Source: Ectocarpus siliculosus
Taxonomy: Eukaryota > Sar > Phaeophyceae > Ectocarpales > Ectocarpaceae
Assembly: GCA_000310025.1 (NCBI GenBank)
Contig: FN648075.1
Location: 361,516 to 413,142, forward strand
DNA: 51,627 nt
Direction of reading: 5' to 3'
The notes beneath the pieces were generated by a model that was not told where the DNA came from, did no database searches, and saw nothing but the letters and a program-made list of their open reading frames with translations. Shown here one piece after another: positions 43,504 to 51,627 of the stretch. How positions within the stretch are numbered: position 1 is the first letter of the stretch; every line of letters starts with the position of its first letter. The translations under genes and the position numbers were made by a program.

Positions 43504-44991
43504 ACACTCTAGAGTGTATCCCTCGAGGGAACCCGTGCTGGAGATGAGTGGCGCCGATGTTGCAGCATCAGAGGCTGCCGACGTCACCCCACTAGTACGC
43601 AGGGCAGGGTTGACACCCTGGAGAGCAAAGTTTCAGGCCTGACGGACGAGGTACAGCAGCTGGCAGGGCTGCTCCGAGCCGCCCTCGGAAAGTTAGACAA
43701 GGAGGGGGAGTCCGGCGGCGCTGGGGTGGGCGCTGTCGTCACGGGCACTACGTCCACCGGCGGTGCCCAGGAGGGGGCACCGCAGAACGAGGGAATCACG
43801 CCGCCCTCAGACCCGGCGGTTGGGCCGGGTGGCGGGCGTGACAGGGGATCGTTCCCCCAAGGTGAGACAACCGAGACATACGGCGGTGGTACTGACGGTT
43901 TTGGCGGACTCGTCGGAGAAGGAGACGGTTTTCACCAGAACCCGTATAGCAAAATGCGTGTGTCAGTGCACGCACCGCGCCTCGAAGGCGGCCAGGGATA
44001 CTACTCGTGGAGGAGGGCCTTTATCCAGGCTGCAAAACCGGTAGACATGGACGGTCAGTTCGTAGGGGGCATGGAACGCCAGCCGGACGTCGGGGACATG
44101 AATAAACCCAAAGCTACGCTGCTGGCAGAGGGGTACTCCGAGGCATAGATACACCGCAGCCTCCAAGCTTTTCACTTTCTGTCCTCGGCCCTGGTGAGGG
44201 AGCCAGACAAGGTCGTCTTCGGGAGATGTGTGACGCCGCAGCAGGCGTTGGACGAACTCCACAAGGTGCACAACCCGGAATCGCAGGTCGCCACGCAGGA
44301 GTTGCTCAGCAAGTTTCAGAACTTCGCAATGCCGGCCGACAAAAACCCTACTGAATCGCTTATCGCCATGGAGCAACTCGCAAGTCGTCTGAACGAGAGG
44401 GGGGTCAAAGTCGAGGCCCCGTACGTGCTGTCGCTCTTCCTTTCGGCCTTACCAGCCGAGTACGACCATGCTAAACTGACTCTGCAGTCCGCCCCGACTC
44501 TGGACCAGGGAGAGGTCATCAGAGTGGTGGGCTCCCAGCACTCCAGCATCAGGCAGGGGAAGAACCATCGGAACGGCAACCGCAACAATCACAAGGCGTC
44601 TGAGCAGGGATTACTCGTGAGCACCGACAATGGCGCCGGCGGAAAAGCTGGTCGCAACCGCGGCCGTGGGGGACGCGGCGGCGGCGGCAACGGCGGAAAT
44701 AACGGCAACGGCAACGGCAACGGCAACGGCGTTGGAGACGGTCGCAGTGACGGCGGCCGCCGCAGGGGCCGGTGCTACCGGTGCAACAGGCGAGGGCACC
44801 AGTCGGTCTCGTGCACTACCCCCATCGCCAACTTCTTGACCCAGTGCGAAGTCTGCGACGGGTATGGACACGATAAGAGCAAGTGCCCGTCGGCGAAGGG
44901 TGAGGAGGAGGCGAAGGGCGAGACGGGAGTCATGGCGGTTGTGGTGGCGAGCGATGACGAGGAGCTGGATGCGGCACGTGAGGCGTTGTAA
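43504..44991 (+). mobile_element. Fragment of a second Copia element (leader plus gag)
   Basis: The leader has the same two palindromes as the first Copia element: ACTCTAGAGT (43506-43515) and TCCCTCGAGGGA (43519-43530). A gag reading frame follows with no protease or pol behind it. Orientation is opposite to the first copy, and the proteins are related but clearly diverged, so these are different subfamilies. Confidence 0.75.
43544..44991 (+). pseudogene. Copia gag, frameshifted and with a premature stop
   Basis: ATG at 43544 (MSGADVAASEAADVTP). The frame must change near 43605 to continue into the coiled-coil-like VDTLESKVSGLTDEVQQLAG. An internal TAG at 44146-44148 interrupts the capsid region where the first Copia gag reads through. 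After it, LQAFHFLSSALVREPDKVVF, LNERGVKVEAPYVLSLFLSA and EYDHAKLTLQSAPTLDQGEV match the first copy's gag. A Gly/Asn-rich basic linker and two zinc knuckles follow, CYRCNRRGHQSVSC and CEVCDGYGHDKSKC. The frame stops at 44991 soon after, without the protease motif. It is a dead or truncated copy. Confidence 0.85.
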
Positions 44992-45084
44992 GGACAGGCG
45001 GGGGAAAGACGCCAAAGCCGCGCGGGTCACCGCGCACGCTCCATCTACACCATCGCAGCAGCGTGGAAAGGTGGAGACACAGAA

Positions 45085-45375
45085 AACCGGCCGCAAGGCC
45101 GTGCGCCCATAGCCGCGACGGAAGGGGCGTGGGGGGGCAGCACTCAGAGAACACGGCGAGATTGCCGTGTGCCCACAGCCGCGACAGGAGGGGCGCGGGA
45201 GGGCAACAACCAAATAACACGGCGGGAGGGCCGTGTGCTCATAAAAAATCTAAGGCCCCATGGCGCGTCGGACGGGGCGTGAGGGGGGGAGAAAACCGAA
45301 GCAGCCCCGTGGCGCGCCGGAAAGGGCGTGAGGGGGAACCCCGCGGCACGTCGGAAGGGGCGTGGGGGGGAGGGT
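45085..45375. repeat. GC-rich tandem repeats (65-bp unit, then ~35-50-bp unit)
   Basis: Three imperfect 65-bp units start at 45085, 45150 and 45215, each with an AACMSGGC...GCCGTGTGC inverted pair followed by CAGCCGCGACRGRAGGGGCG. They are followed by three related shorter units at about 45254, 45304 and 45339 (CCCCGTGGCGCGCCGG...GGGCGTGAGGGGG). They lie about 100 bp after the Copia gag fragment. Confidence 0.8.
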
Positions 45376-46948
45376 ACTTGCCTCGTGGTGCTAAAACGGG
45401 AACTCCTTTTCTGGCGAGGCTACAGGCAAAGACTATGACTATAATAACCATAGGCCGATCACTCCCAAATTTCCTATATAAAAGCCGTCCGCAATGCGCG
45501 CCGGATTTTTGCCCCCCAAAAAAGCTTCGAAAAAACATACGAAACCCCCCGGCTTGGCCCCACGCCGCCCCACAAACGCAAGAAGTGGAGCACACCAGGA
45601 GAGTGCTTCTCCTCGCTAGGGTGCGAGAACGTGGCTGCATACACCTGGCAACGTCGTGCAGGAGGATTGGGCTCAATCCGCAACAGGTGCGGGGAGAAAA
45701 ACTGAAAAATGTTACAGCTCAGTTCAAAGCAGCAGCAGCGAGGTGCTAGGGCCCTTCTCTGCCGCTCTCGGCTACTAAGCTTTCCCGTACGCAACGGTTG
45801 CTGTCCCTCCGTAGTCATCTACGTTTCCTCTGATATGGCAAAGTTTCACGGCAATTGATCATCAACTCGCTTCGAACTTGTGAGAAAACTTGTTGATTTC
45901 AGTTCAAATTCAGTGGTCCCGCAAGGACACAGCAGTTGTCACATGTCACATCCTGTGGGTTTGTGTATCGCCGACGTCCCTCAGGGGCGTGGGAGATGAC
46001 CCAAATAGAGACTTGCTCTTATACTCTCTGCCGTGTGGCATTAATTGGGTGCCTGATGTGGACGTTGCAAACCCGACGCTGGAGGCAACGTATGTCAACA
46101 GGTGGGTGACATTATATACCACCCCCCTGAACCGGGTATCACAGCTCCATTTCTCCAGGATATCAAGCGTGACGGTGACAAAACGGCCGCGTTGAAGCTG
46201 TCTCCTAGAGAGCTTTCCGAAAACATTTCGTTACATTTATTCATCTTCTTCGCCGTGGAGTAATCGTTGCTCTGAAATCAGCGTGCACGGGTGTGTGGTC
46301 TCTCATGCAACCTACCCTATACCCGTCAAAACAGCCCGACCAACGCATAGTCTGGTTGAGGGTAGGAGGGTAGGTGGACAGGGGGGCATCAAAGCACGGC
46401 AGTGTAACGCGAGGTCTGTCACCTAGTTGTATCATGTTTTGTCTGGTGTATTCCGGAGTGTGCAATCGTGTCCGGAATTCCTCTTGACGGCGAGACTACG
46501 ACAGGACGCGACCGCAATATCATTGCTCGTACGGATGTGCATTTATTTATGAGTGTGCCCGCCCACTATGTTGATACATGGTAGATATTCGGGCTCACAG
46601 GGAAGTCGAGGCTGTATACATGCCTGTCCATTCACCAACGTATAAATAAAAAACCATAACAGGTGGGTAATCGCGCTTCGACATAATCGACGACCTGCGC
46701 GGGGCGGCGGCAGGGGGGGGGTGGGATGGTTCTGACGAAGACGAGGACGTCTGTGCTGCGCCCGCGCATCGCCTTCGTGTTTTTTTCTCTGGGAGAGGTA
46801 TGCATGTTTGCAGCGTAAGGTTAGCGTGAGGACAACTTTGATAGCGCACGATGTGATTGTGTACGCAGTCGACGTAAAGTAGTGTCATGGTGGTAGCACT
46901 TGGTGCTAATTTGCCCTCTGTTGATGCCGCACCCATGCCTTCGCTCAG
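45376..46948. other. Intergenic or 5' gene region, nothing certain
   Basis: No domain-bearing frame was seen on either strand. The upstream exons and promoter of the plus-strand gene ending at 49324 should lie here, but no exon with the required phase and an ATG could be chosen. Confidence 0.4.
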
Positions 46949-49324
46949 GAAGCAGTCGCCAGAGGGGAAGAAGAGGGGAAAGGCCACAGCAATCCCGAGC
47001 AACATGGGAGTGACGACGAAGACTTGGGTAAGACTAGAATCGTAAGCGTGCACTGCGATTTCCGTAGGACTGATGCCTGGGCATGTTCGAGATTCTTCCT
47101 CAAAGACTCCGACATGAGCGTTCGAACTTGTAGTTTACGACGCCACCGTAATTTTGCTATTGATACATGGCTCGCTCGGAGTCTATGCGCGGCAAGAACT
47201 CTTCGCCGCACAGCTCGTGACTTTTTATCAAGCAGACCCTATCGCTGCCTTTTGATGAGGAGTCTTGAATGGTAGCGGTACCCTGGAGGCTGAGCGGTCA
47301 TCACGCGGGTCAGGCACACCAAGACCATCTCCGGCTTATAGGGAATAGATTACGGTTGCTCACTGACACCTTAGGCATGTGTGCCTCCCACCACCCCCAC
47401 CCCCGCGCGCGCAAATTCTTTCGTATGTGACACAGGCATCAAGGGTATTGATCAAGACGATGAAGGTTCCGAGGACTTCGACCGCCTGTATGAATGCCTG
47501 GATGCATTCACCAGGGAAGATGAGGAGGAGGTGGATGAAGAGACAAAAGCAGAAGAGACGGATACTCCTCAAGCCGAACAGCAGGTGAAAAGGGAAGGCC
47601 GCCACCGTCTCGACTTCGCGCTAACATCGTGTTTTTTCTGGGGTCTCTTCAGAGTCCGGTTAAGATGACCTTGCTTGGTACCATCAACCATGAAGGAGGG
47701 GGGCGCCATTAAGGTAGTCATAAGTACGCGTTGTTCTCAGCTGTCGCCGCCATGCTCGTTGTATCCTCCTTGCACGATAGACCTATGCAGCCCTGGCCGA
47801 CCTCATCATCAGCAAGCTACCGACAGGCCAGAGGGTGGTGAGCTTGGTTGGGCAACATCTCCGGGAACATTGGCTAGGGCAAGACAAGCAGTTCAAGCAT
47901 ATCGTCGTAGGTTTACTCTTAGTTCAGGGAGTAAAGGACGCGATTCTTGGGTGGTGGGGGGTTCTGTTAGCGGCGCTGGTGGAAAATTCCAAACAACCGC
48001 CTTCGTCGAAGCGCGCACTAGCGTACGAGAAGAAGCGGGAGGACGAGCGCTTTCCGAAGCAACTGGAGTTTAGAACCCAGCCGAGCATCGTCCGCAAGGC
48101 TCAAGAGCTGGGAGTGGAGAGTCGGCGTGTCGCTCACACACTCATTTGCGTGTTCGGGGCCAACGACGAGGTGAGTCCGACGCGAATGATTGGCACGTGG
48201 AAGGAAGGTAGAGTCGTATGGGCGCGAGAATCTTGCCGGTGTACGAGTTCGTTGGGTGTTTGGGGTTTTTTGGTGTTTGGGGGGGAAAAGGATTCCATCA
48301 CCCCGCTCCCCCCCCCCCCCCCCGTGATACATATTCCGAGCAGGTCGTTGACAAGACCCTCACGCAATGTTTGGACGAGGCCCATCTCGTCAAAGTGGCG
48401 TATCCTGCCTGCGACGTTGATCTGGACGTTCATCAACGGCGTCTTGTGTACAACATTGCTGGGTGGCTTTTAAGTAGCGCCCTTTCACGCGTGAACAGAC
48501 AACGTTTTCTCGGTCCGGCGTTCTTGCCATTTGTCAACAGCCACAAAGTTGCGTCCGCTGAGGAGTTCCGGGAGGCTTACCCTCATTTCAGTGGCTTGGA
48601 ATTCGTGGTCGAGGAGAGGAACAACCCGTGGGAAGGGAAGGGTCTCATTTTCGCTTCAGCTGATTTCTATCTTTTCGTGCGTACGCTAGAGATGGGGTAT
48701 AGGTCGGCATTGCTCAACCCCGCCCTGTTGGCGACGTATCTGGGTGATTTGCCGTCGGAAATATACAGGGTGGTTTCCACGGCGGAGCCCGTGAAGGCGG
48801 CATGGTCAAGGTGTGTGGGTCTCATGGAAGACCCTCACCTCGGTTCCGAAGGGGGGAAGGGGTGCACAAAGCAATGTGACGACCTGTTCGATTTCGTTTT
48901 GAAGAAGTGGCACAATTGCCGCATGTTCGCGTTCACGAATGAACTGACGAACCTGAAAAAGCGCTTAAAAAATCGCAAAGCAGAGATGGCGCTAAGAGAC
49001 AAGTTGAAGGCGGGGGTTGGCGGTAAGGGGTCGACCTCAAAACAACCAAAGGCATCCAGGCCGATCAAAGTCTACACTGTCGCGCAGAGAGATCGCCAGT
49101 TGGAGCTCAACCGGATTATCGGCTCGAGCGCTTGGCGGAGTTTGAGGGTCCCCGACCTCAGAGAGTACAGCAAAGAATGCGGTGGCAACCCGCCGTCCAA
49201 GTACAACAAGATGCAACTTCAGAAAATGTTGCGCTACTTCTCACCACGAGCGGGGATAGACGACGACGAGAGTCTGGCCTTACTCCGACCAGCAATTGTC
49301 GTTCCGGATAGCTGGCGAGGATGA
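46949..49324 (+). CDS. Uncharacterised gene with acidic N-terminal part and SAP-like C-terminus (5' end missing)
   Basis: Exons are 46949-47027, 47436-47584, 47781-48170 and 48344-49324 (stop), all GT-AG with matching phases, giving about 530 residues; earlier exons were not identified. The first two exons are strongly acidic (GSDDEDL-GIKGIDQDDEGSED; EDEEEVDEETKAEE). The third has ADLIISKLPTGQRVVSLVGQ and FKHIVVGLLLVQGVKDAIL. The fourth has VYNIAGWLLSSALSRVNRQR, FYLFVRTLEMGYRSALL and a Cys pair (GCTKQC). A basic segment (NELTNLKKRLKNRKAEM) and SLRVPDLREYSKECGGNPPS then KYNKMQLQKMLRYF follow; this last part resembles the two helices of a SAP DNA-binding motif. A domesticated or transposon-derived nuclear protein is possible, but no catalytic motif was recognised. 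Confidence 0.65.
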
Positions 49325-51035
49325 GTACACATAGCTGGAGTGGGGGCGGTGTGTACCTTGATGCGGGAGTGGGGTGTGGGAGGGGGAAGTAAGGGAGTAG
49401 AGGGGCCGTGACCACATGTTTGTGTGTGTGTTTCTTTTGTTTTTCACCCCCGACGACTGGAAGGCGCACATTGGGCACAAATCAGATACGAGTTCGGCTG
49501 TACATGATTTGAGAAAAAAAAAAGTACACTCCCTCAGTGCGGGAATGCAGGGGCGGATCGGGTAAACGGATTTCGAGTCGGTTTGTAGCTTCGGTGGTAT
49601 TTGTGGTCCTTTTCTTGACCATATACTTAGTGCGTTCGCGTAGGATACGCGCTGCCTAAGGAACAAAACGAGAATGTTCATGTTTCAAACTAACATCGTC
49701 ACTACGGAGTCGAGTGTGTCCTTTTTTTCCCGGCCCCAGAATAAATATTCCCGATTGTTTTTGTTTTTATCGTTGGAATCTATTGACCGCCATTTTCAAG
49801 TGTTGGTCCTTCGTCTTTGGTGAGGACTGGGAGAATAGCGCGAGGGTGGCGCAAATGAGAACCAAAAATATGTTCTGGTAGAAAAAAAGTCACCTTCGGG
49901 GAAAACAAGGTCATCCGAGCAAGGATCGATCTCATGACCTGGTGGTTACCACATGATCGCCGACATTTCGCGCGTTGTGCGTATCGGACCTATATCCCCC
50001 TCAGAGGGAGTCAATCCTTCAAACAAGTAAGATCAGATCGGCACCTTGAGAGCCTTGGTGCTACAGGCAAGACGGGATCCGGATATTCATACAAGCATCA
50101 GTCGGTGGGTTTCAAGAAGTAGCGCCTTATGTCGTTGGTGTGCCAACTTGACACCACTAGCCTTCCTGAAGATTCTGCACAAAATGTCTTCAGTCGTCGG
50201 AGCAACTCTGAAACATTACGTTGTCGTCCTGTGCGGAACCCTGTTTATTATCTCCACAGACGTCCACGCGGCGGATACAAACCGGGCTTTTCCCTGAAAG
50301 GCGTAGCCGTTACAACGAGACACAGGCTCATTACCGGTACCGGTACACAAACCCTCCTTGTAGACATTGGTAAGATAAGACCACGTTGGTGCACTCCTCA
50401 ACCGTACACGCAACCGCCGTCCCTCCCTTCAACGGCACGAACAAAAAAACAGCAAAACCAAGGTAAACCAATCGGGAACTCATCGCACACACACCATACT
50501 GTTGCCGTTGTCTTCATAATAAAAAACCGTTCCGATCTCTTCATTGGAAAACACTCAACTGAGTGATTACCGCCGTCCCATGCTAACATACCTACAAAAG
50601 GTACACTAAATAAAAAAAAATAGACCCCACCGGTCCACAAGCCAATTTCAATCAACGACCCTAAATCTGGGGCCCTCCCCTCCCGTTTACACACACGACC
50701 AGAGAGAGGTACATCCCCTGGTTCAATGTTGCTACTTCACAGAGATAGAGAAAAGGCCATCCGAGGCAGACGCGAAAAGGACAAACGAGATGGAAAAATA
50801 TGGAAAGAGAAGAGAAAGACGAAGAAAACGAGGCAGAATAAAAATAAAAAAAAACACAAGACAAACAAAAGACATACACCACAATCACAATCAATAGAAA
50901 TCTACAGACACAACACACGACGACAGCAGTCCTTCACACTGAGCGCGTCTCATACACATGGTCTGCATTGCGCCACGTGGCGGCTCTCACTACCTCTACT
51001 CGCTCTTCCGCGGATACTGGTAATGCCACGCGCAG
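49325..51035. other. 3' flank and intergenic sequence, no gene supported
   Basis: GT-rich and A-rich stretches dominate (49420-49445 and 50800-50900). A short frame at 50184-50297 starts like a signal peptide but stops after 37 codons with no usable donor before the stop. Confidence 0.4.
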
Positions 51036-51213
51036 AGTTTCTCCCTGTTGGATACCGAAGGGCTGTCCGCCCTTTCTCGACGCATTGCGGCGCCGTTCAC
51101 CGTGAGACAGCCGACAAGCATCTCCGTGCATTCCAGCTTGGGCCGCCTGGGGAGCCTTGTGCGTCTCCATTGCAACCCGTATGTGCGCAAACCTCATTTC
51201 GAGAATGTCCTGG
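51036..51213 (+). CDS. Weak candidate internal exon
   Basis: The stretch between acceptor CACGCGCAG at 51035 and donor GG|GTGAAA at 51214 is open for 59 codons. It reads like normal protein (LLDTEGLSALSRRIAAPFTV; NPYVRKPHFENVLG). No partner exon or family was recognised, and the opposite strand is also open here, so this is only a suggestion. Confidence 0.22.
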
Positions 51214-51627
51214 GTGAAACGCAAGGATGCAAGGGGCAGTCACACGCATCGAGGGAGTCGAACATACGGACATGAAATAGTTAAGCCGGACCGACGTGAC
51301 ACAAGCAACACACGACGTTATTGTAGCGACAGTCAACAACAAAAATATGTGCACAGGCACACACCTAGAAAAAAACGAATAAGCCCCAAATTGACAAAAC
51401 AGATTTTTCACCATCACGGCCGCGTCCTAGTGGTCAACACCGTAACGACCGTGATCATGTAATTTGGTTTACGCAAACAAAAAAAGCAGCAAGCGGTCGT
51501 TACCTGGCTAAACATGCGTGAGTATATGAAGCGGGTCGCCTTCCCGTCTACTTCTTTGACAAGACTTTGCCGGTCGACGTAGGGTTACCAGTAAATCCGT
51601 GGTCCTCATTGCTGTCCACGGTACTAG

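Noticed and set aside
50184-50297. Small secreted protein (signal-peptide-like start)
   Set aside because: Stops after 37 codons, with no donor before the stop and no partner exon; could be chance.
51504-51627. Possible exon at the right edge (RLPVYFFDKTLPVDVG)
   Set aside because: Only about 35 codons, no acceptor that fits, and truncated by the window end.

Overview
The window is eukaryotic nuclear DNA. Genes are intron-rich with GT-AG junctions, intergenic space is long, and about 60% of the middle is retrotransposon. A predicted pre-protein beginning with a signal peptide and an Ala-Ser-Ala...Ala-Phe junction (the heterokont 'ASAFAP' plastid-import signature), a WSC-domain secreted protein, and stramenopile-style Copia and Gypsy elements together suggest a brown alga or a close stramenopile relative. 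This is an inference from content, not a species identification.

Layout, left to right. Positions 27-6322 (minus) hold the 5' part of a Sec23-family COPII coat gene, rebuilt here from eight phase-compatible exons. Its largest intron contains a 1.5-kb foldback element (1272-2775). A 284-bp gap separates it from a divergent plus-strand gene (6607-8140) for a plastid-targeted protein of unknown function. Positions 8141-11654 show no supportable gene. Positions 11655-20246 (minus) hold a ten-exon gene for a secreted protein: signal peptide, an uncharacterised domain present in three copies, an acidic Cys-rich module and a WSC domain.

Positions 21523-26999 are a decayed Ty1/Copia element (minus). 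Positions 27653-41592 are a complete-length but decayed 13.9-kb Ty3/Gypsy element (minus) with LTRs, a primer-binding site, gag, protease, RT/RNase H, integrase, a chromodomain and a Tudor-like tail. Unexpectedly, it also encodes a NADAR domain (an ADP-ribose-related N-glycosidase family) between gag and protease. Right of its LTR lie two clusters of short palindromes (41605-41932 and 42722-42964) that share one 14-bp design. They are followed by a second, broken Copia gag (43544-44991) and GC-rich tandem repeats (45085-45375). Positions 46949-49324 (plus) carry the 3' exons of an uncharacterised gene with an acidic N-terminal part and a SAP-like C-terminus. The last 2.3 kb has only one weak exon candidate.

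The host genes (COPII coat, plastid protein, secreted WSC protein, SAP-like protein) show no obvious functional link. The strongest leads for something new are the NADAR domain carried by a retrotransposon, the paired palindrome clusters, and the triple-domain secreted protein. All exon models were read by eye from frames and splice sites, without alignment tools.
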